From the NCBI RefSeq assembly GCF_018613675.1, contig NZ_JAGGPQ010000015.1:1-64000 (forward strand): a stretch of DNA of 64,000 bases. Direction: 5' to 3'. Below, in pieces: positions 34,864 through 44,123 of this stretch (its first letter is position 1; each line of letters starts with the position of its first letter). The notes beneath the pieces are model-generated. The model saw only the letters and a program-made list of their open reading frames with translations. It made no database searches and was not told the DNA's origin. This DNA is from Arthrobacter sp. ISL-85 (GTDB lineage: Bacteria > Actinomycetota > Actinomycetes > Actinomycetales > Micrococcaceae). Made by a program: the position numbers and the translations under genes.

Positions 34864-34909
34864 CACGCGGCTTTGCGGGCAGGTGATCCCTGTACCACAG
34901 AGCCGCGTG
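34864..34909 (+). terminator. possible terminator hairpin after pepA
   Basis: CACGCGGCT pairs with AGCCGCGTG across a 28-base loop, 22 bases after the pepA stop. There is no T tract, so this is a weak call. Confidence 0.35.
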
Positions 34910-35095
34910 ACACTGGACACAAGCGCTCCACAAAGGCAGTGCCAGGGTGGAGCATGGATAGGTGGTTCGCTAAGGTGAACCACGGTAGTCACAAATGCAA
35001 GAGAGTTGCCCTGCTGACATAATCACGGCAGTGCAAGTTCCAAGACCAGATGATGCGCGACGATCGCGTCATCGTTCACGCGAGGGAGCGTTTTA

Positions 35096-36478
35096 GTGGC
35101 CGATCAGGCAACTGCGCAAGAATTCGACATCCTGGTACTCGGTGGCGGCAGCGGCGGGTACGCTGCTGCGCTGCGTGCGGTACAGCTCGGCCTCACCGTC
35201 GGCCTCGTGGAGAAGGGCAAGCTGGGCGGCACCTGCCTCCACAACGGCTGCATCCCCACCAAGGCCCTGCTGCACTCCGCAGAGCTCGCCGACCACGCCC
35301 GTGACTCCGCCAAATACGGCGTGAATGTCACCCTCGACAGCATCGACATCAATGCTGTCAACGCGTACAAGGACGGCATCATCGCCGGCAAGTACAAGGG
35401 CCTGCAGGGTCTCATCAAATCCAAGGGCATCACCGTCATCGAGGGTGAAGGCAAGCTGCAGGGCACCGATACCGTCGTGGTGAACGGCACCGCGTACAAG
35501 GGCAAGAACATCGTCCTGGCCACCGGCTCCTACTCGCGCACCCTTCCTGGACTGGAAATCGGCGGCAAGGTCATTACCTCCGACCAGGCCTTGACCATGG
35601 ACTTCATCCCCAAGAGCGCCATCATCCTGGGCGGCGGCGTCATCGGCGTCGAGTTCGCCTCGGTCTGGAAGTCGTTCGGCGTGGATGTCACCATCGTCGA
35701 AGGCCTGCCCTCCCTCGTTCCCAACGAGGACGCCACCATCGTCAAGAACTTCGAGCGGGCATTCAAGAAGCGCGGCATCAAGTTCTCCACCGGCATCTTC
35801 TTCCAGGGCGTGGAGCAGAATGACGACGGCGTCAAGGTCACCCTGGTGGACGGCAAGACGTTCGAGGCGGACCTGCTGCTGGTCGCCGTGGGCCGCGGCC
35901 CCGTCACTGCGAACCTGGGCTACGAGGAAGCCGGCGTCACCATCGACCGCGGCTTCGTCATCACCAACGAGCGCCTCCACACCGGCGTCGGCAACATCTA
36001 CGCGGTCGGCGACATCGTCCCCGGCGTGCAGCTGGCCCACCGCGGCTACCAGCAGGGCATCTTCGTGGCCGAGGAAATCGCGGGCCTCAAGCCGGTGGTT
36101 GTCGAGGACATCAACATCCCCAAGGTCACCTACTCCGAACCCGAAATCGCCACCGTCGGCTACACCGAAAAGGCTGCCAAGGAAAAGTTCGGTGAAGACC
36201 AGGTGCAGACCCAGGAATACAACCTGGCCGGCAACGGCAAGAGCTCCATCCTGGGCACCTCCGGCCTGGTCAAGCTGGTCCGCCAGAAGGACGGCCCCGT
36301 GGTGGGCGTCCACATGATCGGTGCCCGCATGGGCGAGCAGGTGGGCGAGGCCCAGCTGATCGTGAACTGGGAAGCCTACCCGGAGGATGTGGCGCAGCTG
36401 GTGCACGCACACCCCACCCAGAACGAAGCCCTCGGCGAAGCCCACCTGGCGCTGGCCGGCAAGCCGCTGCACGGCTAG
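35096..36478 (+). CDS. lpdA: dihydrolipoyl dehydrogenase (E3)
   Basis: E3 reoxidises the dihydrolipoyl groups of 2-oxoacid dehydrogenase complexes and passes electrons to NAD. The 460-residue product has the FAD-binding [13 protein letters not shown], the redox disulfide [13 protein letters not shown], an NAD-binding [10 protein letters not shown], a second FAD motif ([11 protein letters not shown]) and the C-terminal His-Glu region [14 protein letters not shown]. The GTG start is preceded by GAGGGAG. The E2 gene follows after 113 bases on the same strand, and lipB and lipA lie 8-10 kb on, so enzymes that make and use lipoate are grouped. Confidence 0.96.
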   Translation: MADQATAQEFDILVLGGGSGGYAAALRAVQLGLTVGLVEKGKLGGTCLHNGCIPTKALLHSAELADHARDSAKYGVNVTLDSIDINAVNAYKDGIIAGKYKGLQGLIKSKGITVIEGEGKLQGTDTVVVNGTAYKGKNIVLATGSYSRTLPGLEIGGKVITSDQALTMDFIPKSAIILGGGVIGVEFASVWKSFGVDVTIVEGLPSLVPNEDATIVKNFERAFKKRGIKFSTGIFFQGVEQNDDGVKVTLVDGKTFEADLLLVAVGRGPVTANLGYEEAGVTIDRGFVITNERLHTGVGNIYAVGDIVPGVQLAHRGYQQGIFVAEEIAGLKPVVVEDINIPKVTYSEPEIATVGYTEKAAKEKFGEDQVQTQEYNLAGNGKSSILGTSGLVKLVRQKDGPVVGVHMIGARMGEQVGEAQLIVNWEAYPEDVAQLVHAHPTQNEALGEAHLALAGKPLHG

Positions 36479-36591
36479 TTCCCCCAGCATTACCAGGCCA
36501 GGTGCACCCGGTCGCACAGACCGGGTGCACTAGGCTTCCAACAAGGCAGCAATCATTCGCACTAAAGATCAATAAGGAGAACGGGGACGAC

Positions 36592-38385
36592 ATGTCTGAA
36601 TCCGTTAACTTGCCCGCCCTCGGTGAGAGTGTCACCGAAGGAACCGTCACCCGCTGGCTCAAGCAGGTAGGTGACCGGGTAGAGGTGGACGAGCCGCTGC
36701 TCGAAGTCTCCACCGACAAAGTAGACACTGAAATCCCCTCTCCTGTAGCTGGCGTGATTGAAGAAATCCTGGTCGCTGAAGATGAGACCGCCGAGGTAGG
36801 TGCGCCGCTGGTGCGCATCGGCGACGGCTCCGGCGGCGGCTCCGCGGCCGCCGGGGAAGCTCCCACTGCGGCACCGGCCCAGGAGGCTCCCGCCCAGGAA
36901 GCGCCCGCTGAAGCAGCACCGGCCCAGGAGGCTCCTGCCCAGGAAGCCCCGGCCCAGGAAGCTCCCGCGGCCGGCGGTGGCGAAAGCCACGAGGTAACCC
37001 TCCCCGCCCTTGGCGAGAGCGTCACCGAAGGTACCGTCACCCGCTGGCTTAAGGCCGTTGGCGACTCCGTCGAGGTGGACGAGCCCCTGCTCGAGGTTTC
37101 CACTGACAAGGTGGACACCGAGATCCCGTCCCCCGTTGCCGGTACCCTCCAGGAAATCAAGGTCAACGAAGACGAAACCGCCGAGGTTGGTTCCGTGCTC
37201 GCAGTCATCGGCTCCGGCGCTCCCGCTGCCGCAGCTCCCAAGGCTGCACCGGCACCGGCCGCAGCTCCCCAGCAGGAAGCCCCCAAGCCCGCACCGGCGG
37301 AGGCGGCTCCCGCACAGACCGCACCCGCGGAGGCGGCACCCGCACAGACCGCACCGGCCCAGGCGGTACCTGCACAGCAGGCCCCCGAGCAGGCTGCCCC
37401 CGCCCCGGCCCCTGCTGCTCCGGCAGCCCGGGAAGCCGCACCGGCCTCAGGTTCCGAGTCCGGCTACGTCACTCCCCTGGTCCGCAAGCTGGCCAACCAG
37501 CACGGCGTGGAGATTTCTTCGCTGTCCGGCACCGGAGTTGGCGGCCGCATCCGCAAGCAGGATGTCATTGCCGCCGCTGAAGCGAAGGCTGCTCCCGCAG
37601 CCGCTCCGGCCGCAGCCCCTGCTGCGTCCGCCCCGGCGGCCGGCGGAGGACAGGTTTCCTCGCTGCGCGGCACCACCCAGAAGGCTCCCCGCATCCGGCA
37701 GGTCATCGCCCGCCGCATGCGCGAGTCCCTCGAGGTCTCCACGCAGCTGACCCAGGTCCACGAAGTGGACATGACCAAGGTGGCCAAGCTCCGCCTCAAG
37801 GCCAAGAACTCGTTCCAGGCCCAGAACGGCACCAAGCTGACCTTCCTGCCGTTCATCGCCAAGGCAGTGGCGGAGGCCCTCAAGCAGCACCCCAAGCTCA
37901 ACGCTGCGTACGACGAGGACAAGCAGGAAATCACCTACCACAACGCCGAGCACCTGGCGATCGCCGTCGACACCGACAAGGGCCTGCTGGTTCCGGTCAT
38001 CGCCGACGCCGGCAACCTGAACCTGGCCGGGCTGGCCGGTAAGATCGCCGATGTTGCGTCCCGTACCCGCGACGGCAAGATCGGTCCGGACGAACTGTCC
38101 GGCGGCACGTTCAGCATCACCAACATCGGTTCGGTGGGCGCCCTGTTCGACACCCCGATCATCAACCAGCCGCAGGTTGGCATCCTGGGTACCGGCGCCA
38201 TCGTCAAGCGCCCCGTTGTGGTCGCTGACGAAAACGGCGATGACTCGATTGCCATCCGCTCCATGATGTACCTGTCGCTGACGTACGACCACCGCCTGGT
38301 GGACGGCGCTGACGCGGGCCGGTTCCTCCAGACCCTGAAGGCACGCCTCGAAGAAGGCGCGTTCGAAGCAGACCTGGGACTGTAA
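36592..38385 (+). CDS. sucB: 2-oxoacid dehydrogenase E2 (dihydrolipoyl acyltransferase)
   Basis: E2 carries acyl groups on lipoyl-lysine and transfers them to CoA. The 597-residue product has two lipoyl domains (lipoyl-lysines Lys43 and Lys173, exactly 130 residues apart, both in [13 protein letters not shown]), two Ala/Pro-rich linkers, an E3-binding domain ([21 protein letters not shown]) and a catalytic domain ending with the active-site [14 protein letters not shown]. The ATG at 36592 is chosen by homology; the open frame extends 30 codons upstream. In actinobacteria such an E2 is often shared by pyruvate and 2-oxoglutarate dehydrogenase, so sucB is a conventional label and aceF is equally possible. 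Confidence 0.93.
   Translation: MSESVNLPALGESVTEGTVTRWLKQVGDRVEVDEPLLEVSTDKVDTEIPSPVAGVIEEILVAEDETAEVGAPLVRIGDGSGGGSAAAGEAPTAAPAQEAPAQEAPAEAAPAQEAPAQEAPAQEAPAAGGGESHEVTLPALGESVTEGTVTRWLKAVGDSVEVDEPLLEVSTDKVDTEIPSPVAGTLQEIKVNEDETAEVGSVLAVIGSGAPAAAAPKAAPAPAAAPQQEAPKPAPAEAAPAQTAPAEAAPAQTAPAQAVPAQQAPEQAAPAPAPAAPAAREAAPASGSESGYVTPLVRKLANQHGVEISSLSGTGVGGRIRKQDVIAAAEAKAAPAAAPAAAPAASAPAAGGGQVSSLRGTTQKAPRIRQVIARRMRESLEVSTQLTQVHEVDMTKVAKLRLKAKNSFQAQNGTKLTFLPFIAKAVAEALKQHPKLNAAYDEDKQEITYHNAEHLAIAVDTDKGLLVPVIADAGNLNLAGLAGKIADVASRTRDGKIGPDELSGGTFSITNIGSVGALFDTPIINQPQVGILGTGAIVKRPVVVADENGDDSIAIRSMMYLSLTYDHRLVDGADAGRFLQTLKARLEEGAFEADLGL
36868..36981 (+). repeat. in-frame PAQEA linker repeats
   Basis: The first inter-lipoyl linker of the E2 is built from repeats of the five-codon unit PAQEA or a near variant (about six copies, 15-base period). 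A second linker at about 37285-37440 contains [10 protein letters not shown] repeats with a 30-base period. These are flexible swinging-arm linkers. Confidence 0.8.
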
Positions 38386-38402
38386 CCTCTCCGGGACATC
38401 AA

Positions 38403-38455
38403 CGACGGCGGCGCCGGCAAGGGTGGGATACCTCCCCCAGCCGGGGCCGCCGTCG
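38403..38455. terminator. hairpin terminator after E2 gene
   Basis: CGACGGCGGC pairs with GCCGCCGTCG, followed by CGGTTT. It lies 18 bases after the E2 stop. Confidence 0.6.
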
Positions 38456-38509
38456 CGGTTTAACCACAAGCAGCCCGCCAGCGGCCGGGCATGGCCGCCC
38501 GCGTGGCTT

Positions 38510-38526
38510 TGCTACGCAGCGTAGAA
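38510..38526. promoter_or_regulatory. BlaI-type operator O4
   Basis: TGCTACGCAGCGTAGAA matches the cydA operator O1 (TTCTACGCTTCGTAGAA) at 14 of 17 positions. It keeps the CTACG/CGTAG palindrome and the 3-bp centre, with one mismatch in the arms. It overlaps the expected -35 to -10 spacer of the following membrane-protein gene, whose -10 (TAAGCT) begins ten bases later. Confidence 0.6.
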
Positions 38527-38535
38527 AACACTGGC

Positions 38536-38541
38536 TAAGCT
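38536..38541 (+). promoter_or_regulatory. -10 hexamer TAAGCT, leaderless start of membrane-protein gene
   Basis: TAAGCT is followed by six bases and the ATG at 38548, and lies immediately downstream of operator O4. Confidence 0.55.
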
Positions 38542-38547
38542 GAAGCC

Positions 38548-38919
38548 ATGACTATTCTCCTCAACATTTTGGTGTTCCTGCACGTCGTAGGCGCCGCCAT
38601 GATCGTGGGCTACTGGATCGCCACCATGCGGACCCCTACGGTGCACCCGCGCCAGCGTGACGGCGCCTTCCTGCAGCTCCTCACCGGCATCGCCATGATG
38701 GGCATCCTGCCCGTCCTGCACAACCAGGATCCTGCCCATTTCGGCGACCTGAACTACGCCAAGCTGGGCATCAAGTTCGTCATCGCCGTTGTGGTTGCAG
38801 TCCTGGCCGTTATCGGAACTCGCAAGGTCAAGAACGGGGAGCCCGTGTCCACCGGCGTGGCCCATGGCGTCGGCGGCCTGGCCTTGATCAACATCGCCAT
38901 CGCCACCATCTGGCAGTAA
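38548..38919 (+). CDS. small four-helix membrane protein, putative BlaI-regulon member
   Basis: The 123-residue product has four predicted membrane helices (about residues 2-24, 45-58, 70-90, 105-122). The first helix contains FLHVVGAAMIVGYWIA, with a His and small residues, as in haem- or quinone-linked membrane proteins such as DUF2269 or CopD-like proteins. No named family is certain. There is no ribosome-binding site; the start follows TAAGCT by six bases. A palindrome nearly identical to the cydA operators covers its promoter, suggesting co-regulation with cytochrome bd. A respiratory-chain role is an inference from that only. Confidence 0.8.
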   Translation: MTILLNILVFLHVVGAAMIVGYWIATMRTPTVHPRQRDGAFLQLLTGIAMMGILPVLHNQDPAHFGDLNYAKLGIKFVIAVVVAVLAVIGTRKVKNGEPVSTGVAHGVGGLALINIAIATIWQ

Positions 38920-38943
38920 CCGCCCTGGTTCGGCCACCCGGTC

Positions 38944-38966
38944 ATAATCCTCTGAGAGCGGATTAT
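38944..38966. promoter_or_regulatory. inverted repeat upstream of osmC-type gene
   Basis: ATAATCC and GGATTAT form perfect 7-bp arms separated by nine bases, about 95 bases before the osmC start. It is AT-rich compared with its surroundings, so it is more likely a regulator site than a terminator. Confidence 0.4.
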
Positions 38967-39058
38967 CCGTGCAAGGCGGGGGCCGGATCCCTAGGATGGG
39001 AAACGGTGGGCCCGGCCGCGGATGCCGGACCCGGATCGAACCGACGTCGAGGAGAGAC

Positions 39059-39487
39059 ATGGCTACAACACGCAACGCCCACACCGTATGGACCGGAAGC
39101 CTGACTGAAGGCTCGGGCAACACCACCCTGGACAGCTCCGGCCTGGGCACCTTCGAGGTCACCTGGAAGGCGCGCACCGAAGCTGCCGGCGGGAAGACCA
39201 GCCCTGAAGAGCTGATCGCCGCTGCCCACTCGGCATGCTTCTCCATGGCCTTCAGCCACGAACTCAGCCAGGCAGGCTTTACGCCCGAGGAAGTGAACAC
39301 CAAGTCAGAAGTTGGCTTCCAGCCCGGCACTGGCATCACCGGCAGCCACCTGACCCTGAACGCCCGCATCCCCGGCATCTCGCAGGAAGACTTCCAGCGC
39401 ATCGCCGAGGCCGCGAAGAAGGGTTGCCCCGTATCCCAGGCCCTGGCCGGCATCGAGATCACCCTCGACGCCACGCTGCAGTCCTAG
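39059..39487 (+). CDS. OsmC family peroxiredoxin
   Basis: OsmC/Ohr proteins reduce organic hydroperoxides with a reactive Cys pair. The 142-residue product has the first Cys in AAHSACFSMAFSHEL (about residue 60) and the second in KKGCPVSQAL (about residue 125), with a conserved Glu in TSPEELI, so the active site looks complete. The ATG at 39059 is preceded by GGAGAG; an upstream frame extension of 30 codons is not supported. An AT-rich inverted repeat lies upstream and a strong hairpin lies after the stop. Confidence 0.92.
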   Translation: MATTRNAHTVWTGSLTEGSGNTTLDSSGLGTFEVTWKARTEAAGGKTSPEELIAAAHSACFSMAFSHELSQAGFTPEEVNTKSEVGFQPGTGITGSHLTLNARIPGISQEDFQRIAEAAKKGCPVSQALAGIEITLDATLQS

Positions 39488-39511
39488 GCTGCACCACCCA
39501 GCACAACAGCA

Positions 39512-39551
39512 AAGGCCCTGCCCTCCCGGACATCCGGGCGGGCAGGGCCTT
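39512..39551. terminator. bidirectional terminator between osmC and tricorn-like gene
   Basis: AAGGCCCTGCCC pairs with GGGCAGGGCCTT, with an inner CCGG/CCGG pairing, between two convergent genes. Confidence 0.8.
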
Positions 39552-39568
39552 CGTTGTTGCCGGCGGGG

Positions 39569-42500
39569 TCAGCCTTCGTGCCGGCGGGCCGGCAGCGGCG
39601 CGGGCTTCAACCGGCGGTAACCGGAGCGCGCCGGGGGCCGGTCGGTGGGCAGTTCCTGGATCATTTCCTTCAGCGCCCCGATGCCGTACTCCAGTTGGGG
39701 GTCGCGTCCCGCGGCATACGCGTGCGGCGGGTAGGTCACCTCAATGTCCGGATCGACGCCGTAGTTCTCCACGCTCCAGCCGACGCCACCGCCAAACCAG
39801 TTGGCGTAACGTGGCTGGGTGACGCCGGTGCCGTCCGCCAGCGCAAACCGGTTGTCAATGCCCACTACGCCGCCCCAGGTGCGCGTTCCGATCACGGGGC
39901 CGATGCCCCGCAGCTTGGACACCTGGGTGATGATGTCGCCGTCGGAGCCTGCAAATTCGTCCGCAAGGATGATCACGGGACCCCGTGGCGCGTGGTGCGG
40001 GTACGTGCGTGGCTTCTCCCCGCGCGGCATGCTCCATCCCGTGACCTTGCGGCCGATGAGTTCGGCGACAAGCTGGGAAGTATGTCCACCGCGGTTGCGG
40101 CGCACATCGACGATCAGGCCATCGAATGCGGTTTCCGTGTCCAGGTCCCGGTGGAGCTGGGCCCAACCGTTGGCCATCATGTCCGGGATGTGCAGGTAGC
40201 CGAAGGTTCCATTGGAGGCCTCGCGGACGGTCCGCCGGTTGCCGGCCACCCACTCCTGGTACCGCAGGCGCTCCTCATCTTTGACGGGCACGACGGCGAC
40301 CCGGCGCTGGGTGCCTTCAGCACCGGCATGTCCGGGGCCGTTGAGGAGGGTGAGCTCCACGGCGCGGCCGGCGGCTCCCACCAGCTGCATGGCAGGGGTG
40401 ACGTTTTCGGACAGCGGGACGCCGTCAATGGCCAGCAGGACATCCCCCGCCTTGGCACCGACGCCCGGCCTGGTGAGTGGGGAGGTGGCCAGCGGGTCCG
40501 AGGACTCGCCGGCCAGGATGCGGGTGATTTCCCAGCCGCGGGCGCTGTGGGCGAGGTCGGCGCCGAGCCTTCCCTGCCCCCGGCTGCCGCGTTCGGTCAC
40601 CGCGGCGGGGCGCACGTACGCGTGGGATGTACCCAGTTCGCCGTGCAGTTCCCACAAAAGGTCCACCAGGTCATCATGCGAGCCCAGCCGTTCCACCAGG
40701 GGGCGGTAGCGGGCATGGATGGATTCCCAGTCCTGGCCGGCCATGTCTTCGGTCCAGAAGAAGTCGCGCTGCAGGCGCCAGGCCTCGTCGAATGCCTGTC
40801 CCCAAACGCTGAGCGGATCCATCAACACGCGGATGCGGCCCAGGTCCACCTTGACCACTTTCCCGGATTCCTCGTCCGCCTTGGCGTCCGACGGAACCAC
40901 GGTCACCTGCTTGTCAGCGACAAGTACCACCCTGCTGCGGTCGCCGGAAAGACGATAGCTGTCCACGGCATCCACCAGCGTGGCCTGCTTGCGCCGCGCG
41001 ATGTCGTACCGGACCAGGCTGGGACGTGCGTCCTTGTCCTCCTGGCTGGCCTTCCCGTCGCCAGTCACGCCGGCCAGGACGGAGTCGAGCCACAGAAGAG
41101 CACCATCAACAGCCTTCAACGAGCTGTAGTTGCCCTGCGGCACGGGAACGCTGATCACGCGGTGGGCCAGGCCGTCCGCGTCCACCTTGACAGCCCGCAC
41201 GGGGATTTCCTTGGTTTCCCCTGACTCCGGGCCATCCCCGTCTGCTTCGGGGTTCCCCGCGGGATCAACCGAAGGGCCAAAGGGCGACGGCGTCTCAGCC
41301 GCGAGTGCCACCAGGTATGGCTTGATGGGGCTGGGAAAGGAGAGATCGAACGAATGTCCGTCGTACACGGGGTCGAAGCTGCGGTTGGACAGGAAGGCAA
41401 GGAATTTTCCGTCAGGCGTGAAGGCCGGGGAGGCGTCACGGAAGCGGCCGTCGGTTACCTCCACGGGGTCGGCGTCGAGCCGGTCCACGGTGGCCAGGCG
41501 CAGCCGGCTGCGCGAACCGAAGGACGTGACCGGCTCGGACCAGGCCAACCAGCGCGAGTCCGCGGACCAGGCCAGTTCTGAGATGCTGCCTTCCCCGATG
41601 CTGGCTACCCGTGAGAGGTCTCCGCTGCGGGTGTCCATGATGTACACGTCGCCAAAGGAGGTCCCCAGGGCAACCCAGCGGCCGTCGGGGCTTGCCTCCA
41701 GTGAACTGGCACGCGACGGCGTCGGCACCGTGATCCCCGTGTCCGCAGAGGTTGCCTCGACGTCAGCCGCGGGTGCTGCGGCCTGTGGTGCAACGTCAGC
41801 CTGCTGCTCGTCATCGGAGGGAACGTGGGCCGGGGCTACCGCCGGTGGGTTGGCGCCGGACGCAGGAACAGGCTGCGGAAGGCTGACTGCCTCAGCCTCC
41901 TCCCTGCCGGTTGCTGCTGCCTCTGCCGAACCACTGGCGGGAGCGTTGGCGGCAGCGGTCCGGGAATCGCCGGCCTGCCCGTCCACCTGCCCAACGGCGT
42001 GCGGAACTGGTGCAGCAATGTCCTTGATGTGCAGCGCTTCCACACCGCCGTGGTCGGCAATGTAGGCGATGCGGCCGTCCCCGAGCGGCCTTGGCAGCCG
42101 GCCACGGACTCCCGGGGTAGCCTCGATGATGCGGGACGGACCGTCCTTGTGCCGCAGCCAGTGGATGGTGCCGTGCGACTCCACGGCGCTGGCGGCGCCC
42201 GCCGCATCCGGCGCCACCGCGCCCAGGTGCTTGACGGCGTCGAGCAATGCGGGGCGCCTGGTCTGTGAGGCGGAGCCAAGGGTGATGTCCAGCTTTACCG
42301 CGTCCGAGCCAAGGTCTTGGAGGACCCAAAGTTCGCCGGCGGATTCAAAGATGACCCGCTTGCCGTCCGTGGCTGCATGCCGGACGTAGAAGTCCTGGTG
42401 GTCGGTGTGCCGGCGCAGGTCCTTTCCACTGGGAAGGACCGAGTACAGGTTGCCGCAGCCCTCGTGGTCGGACAGGAAGGCGATACGGCCGTCCACCCAC

Positions 42501-43096
42501 AGGGGATCGGCAAGGTTGCCGTCGAGGTCCGGCAGCAGGCGTTCGAACTCGCCGTTGCCGTCGCGGTCGATCCACAGCTTTCCGGCTGTCCCGCCGCGGT
42601 ACCGCTTCCACCACGCGGGTTCGCGGGAGAGTACGCTGGCCAGCACTACAGGCCGTTCATCGCCAATCTCCGGACCGAAGGCAACGGACTCCACCGGCCC
42701 GTACGGGAGTTCCTGGGCCCACCCGCCCTCAAGCGGAACGCTGTAGGCGTGGGTGTGCCGGCTTTCGGCCTGGCGGAAAGCACTGGTGACCACCACGGAG
42801 CCGCCGGTGGTGAAGCCCTTGACCTTTGTGGTGCTGTGGCCGAAGTAGGTGAGTTGCCGGTACCCGCCCCCGTCCACCTGTGCGGACACAACCTCCGGCG
42901 CCGTTCCCTGGACTACGCTCCACACCAGGCGCTTGCCGTCGGGGGTGAAACGCGGGTTGCGGGCTGGAAGCTGGAGCGACGAGACACGCCAGGCCCGGCC
43001 GCCGTCCAGGGGCGCAATCCACACGTCGTCCTCGGCCACGAAGGTGACCAGATCGCCGTGCAAATGCGGGAAACGGAAGTAGCTCGAAGAGGTCAT
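39569..43096 (-). CDS. tricorn protease-like S41 peptidase
   Basis: Tricorn proteases degrade peptides released by proteasomes. The 1175-residue product has N-terminal beta-propeller repeats (FTPDGKRLVW, LWIDRDGNGEFERLLPDLDG, WSADSRWLAWSEP). A PDZ domain (GAKAGDVLLAIDGVPL) follows, then an S41 core with GLIVDVRRNRGGHTSQL and the nucleophile region ILADEFAGSDGDIIT. A low-complexity Ala/Pro/Glu-rich insertion of about 90 residues (about residues 380-470) splits the two propellers. I chose ATG at 43096, which follows TATGAT by six bases; the open frame goes 132 codons further without homology. Convergent with osmC, divergent from the epimerase-like gene. Confidence 0.92.
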   Translation of the reverse strand: MTSSSYFRFPHLHGDLVTFVAEDDVWIAPLDGGRAWRVSSLQLPARNPRFTPDGKRLVWSVVQGTAPEVVSAQVDGGGYRQLTYFGHSTTKVKGFTTGGSVVVTSAFRQAESRHTHAYSVPLEGGWAQELPYGPVESVAFGPEIGDERPVVLASVLSREPAWWKRYRGGTAGKLWIDRDGNGEFERLLPDLDGNLADPLWVDGRIAFLSDHEGCGNLYSVLPSGKDLRRHTDHQDFYVRHAATDGKRVIFESAGELWVLQDLGSDAVKLDITLGSASQTRRPALLDAVKHLGAVAPDAAGAASAVESHGTIHWLRHKDGPSRIIEATPGVRGRLPRPLGDGRIAYIADHGGVEALHIKDIAAPVPHAVGQVDGQAGDSRTAAANAPASGSAEAAATGREEAEAVSLPQPVPASGANPPAVAPAHVPSDDEQQADVAPQAAAPAADVEATSADTGITVPTPSRASSLEASPDGRWVALGTSFGDVYIMDTRSGDLSRVASIGEGSISELAWSADSRWLAWSEPVTSFGSRSRLRLATVDRLDADPVEVTDGRFRDASPAFTPDGKFLAFLSNRSFDPVYDGHSFDLSFPSPIKPYLVALAAETPSPFGPSVDPAGNPEADGDGPESGETKEIPVRAVKVDADGLAHRVISVPVPQGNYSSLKAVDGALLWLDSVLAGVTGDGKASQEDKDARPSLVRYDIARRKQATLVDAVDSYRLSGDRSRVVLVADKQVTVVPSDAKADEESGKVVKVDLGRIRVLMDPLSVWGQAFDEAWRLQRDFFWTEDMAGQDWESIHARYRPLVERLGSHDDLVDLLWELHGELGTSHAYVRPAAVTERGSRGQGRLGADLAHSARGWEITRILAGESSDPLATSPLTRPGVGAKAGDVLLAIDGVPLSENVTPAMQLVGAAGRAVELTLLNGPGHAGAEGTQRRVAVVPVKDEERLRYQEWVAGNRRTVREASNGTFGYLHIPDMMANGWAQLHRDLDTETAFDGLIVDVRRNRGGHTSQLVAELIGRKVTGWSMPRGEKPRTYPHHAPRGPVIILADEFAGSDGDIITQVSKLRGIGPVIGTRTWGGVVGIDNRFALADGTGVTQPRYANWFGGGVGWSVENYGVDPDIEVTYPPHAYAAGRDPQLEYGIGALKEMIQELPTDRPPARSGYRRLKPAPLPARRHEG

Positions 43097-43102
43097 CGTT
43101 TG

Positions 43103-43108
43103 ATCATA
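43103..43108 (-). promoter_or_regulatory. -10 hexamer TATGAT, leaderless start of tricorn-like gene
   Basis: On the minus strand TATGAT is followed by six bases and the ATG at 43096. This decides the start against the longer open frame. Confidence 0.6.
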
Positions 43109-43169
43109 GTCATCCCCTCCCCTGCCCCGCGGGAGGTACACAGGCCGGGATGCCGTGGTGTGATGGACC

Positions 43170-44072
43170 ATGCATATCGTCATGGCCGGCGCCTCCGGGC
43201 TCATTGGCACTTCCATGTCCGCAACGTTCCGCAATGCCGGCCACTCGGTGGTGACGCTGGTCCGGCGGCCCCCTGCCAATGCCGCCGAAGTCCGCTGGGA
43301 CCCGGCGGCCGGCGTCCTGGATCCCGGGGTGTTGGCCGGTGTTGACGCCGTGGTGAACCTTTCCGGTGCCGGCATCGGTGACAGGCCGTGGACGCGGAGG
43401 CGCGTGGAGGAGTTGTTCAGTTCCCGGTTGGGACCAACCAGGACGCTGGTGAAGGCCATGGCACGGGCCGATATGCCACCGGCGACTTTCATCAGCCAGT
43501 CAGGTTCGGGCTACTACGGCGATGCGGGCAACACAGTCCTGCGGGAGGATGCCGCAGCGGGCTCCGGCACCCTGTCCCAAATCTGTGTTGAGTGGGAGCA
43601 GGCCGCGTTGATGGCGCCCCCGGGGGTTCGGGTGGTGACGCCCCGGACCGGGCTGGTGTTCAGCCGTTCCGGCGGTGCGCTGGGCAAGCTGCTTCCGCTG
43701 CTGCGCCTGGGTGTGGGTGGGCCGTTCGGCAACGGGCGCCAATTCTGGCCTTGGGTGACGCTTCCCGATGTTTCGGCTGCCTTCCTGTTCCTCCTGGACT
43801 CCCCGGTCTCGGGCCCCGTCAACCTGGCCGCACCGGAGCAGGCGGACGTTAACACCATCGTGGCGGCGCTGGCCCACGCTCTGCACCGCCCCGCCGTGCT
43901 GCGGGTTCCGGCCCCTGTGCTTCGCACCGTGATGCCCGGTCTTGGTGAGGAGCTTTTGCTGTACAGCCAGCGGATGGAGCCGGCACTCCTTACAGCCGCC
44001 GGATTCACGTGGCAGCACGGGGGCCTGCCAGACGCTGCCCATTGGGTGGCCGGAAAGGCCGGTACCGTATAG
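43170..44072 (+). CDS. TIGR01777 family NAD(P)-dependent epimerase/oxidoreductase
   Basis: The 300-residue product is a Rossmann-fold short-chain dehydrogenase-like protein: MAGASGLIGTSMS at the nucleotide site, VVNLSGAGIGDRPWT, SQSGSGYYGD carrying the Ser/Tyr region, and a C-terminal DUF1731-like part (VPAPVLRTVMPGLGEELLLYSQRMEPALLTAAGF in pieces). Related to cell-division-inhibitor SulA-like epimerases of the YfcH group; the substrate is unknown. The start lies 73 bases from the divergent tricorn-like gene. Confidence 0.9.
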   Translation: MHIVMAGASGLIGTSMSATFRNAGHSVVTLVRRPPANAAEVRWDPAAGVLDPGVLAGVDAVVNLSGAGIGDRPWTRRRVEELFSSRLGPTRTLVKAMARADMPPATFISQSGSGYYGDAGNTVLREDAAAGSGTLSQICVEWEQAALMAPPGVRVVTPRTGLVFSRSGGALGKLLPLLRLGVGGPFGNGRQFWPWVTLPDVSAAFLFLLDSPVSGPVNLAAPEQADVNTIVAALAHALHRPAVLRVPAPVLRTVMPGLGEELLLYSQRMEPALLTAAGFTWQHGGLPDAAHWVAGKAGTV

Positions 44073-44123
44073 CCCTGCACGAGGGAATCCGACAACCGCT
44101 GTGCCCGTCCAGGGCCCGGAGGT

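Noticed and set aside
36502-36591. Longer N-terminus of the E2 protein
   Set aside because: The extra 30 codons have no lipoyl-domain similarity, and the family begins [14 protein letters not shown] at 36592.
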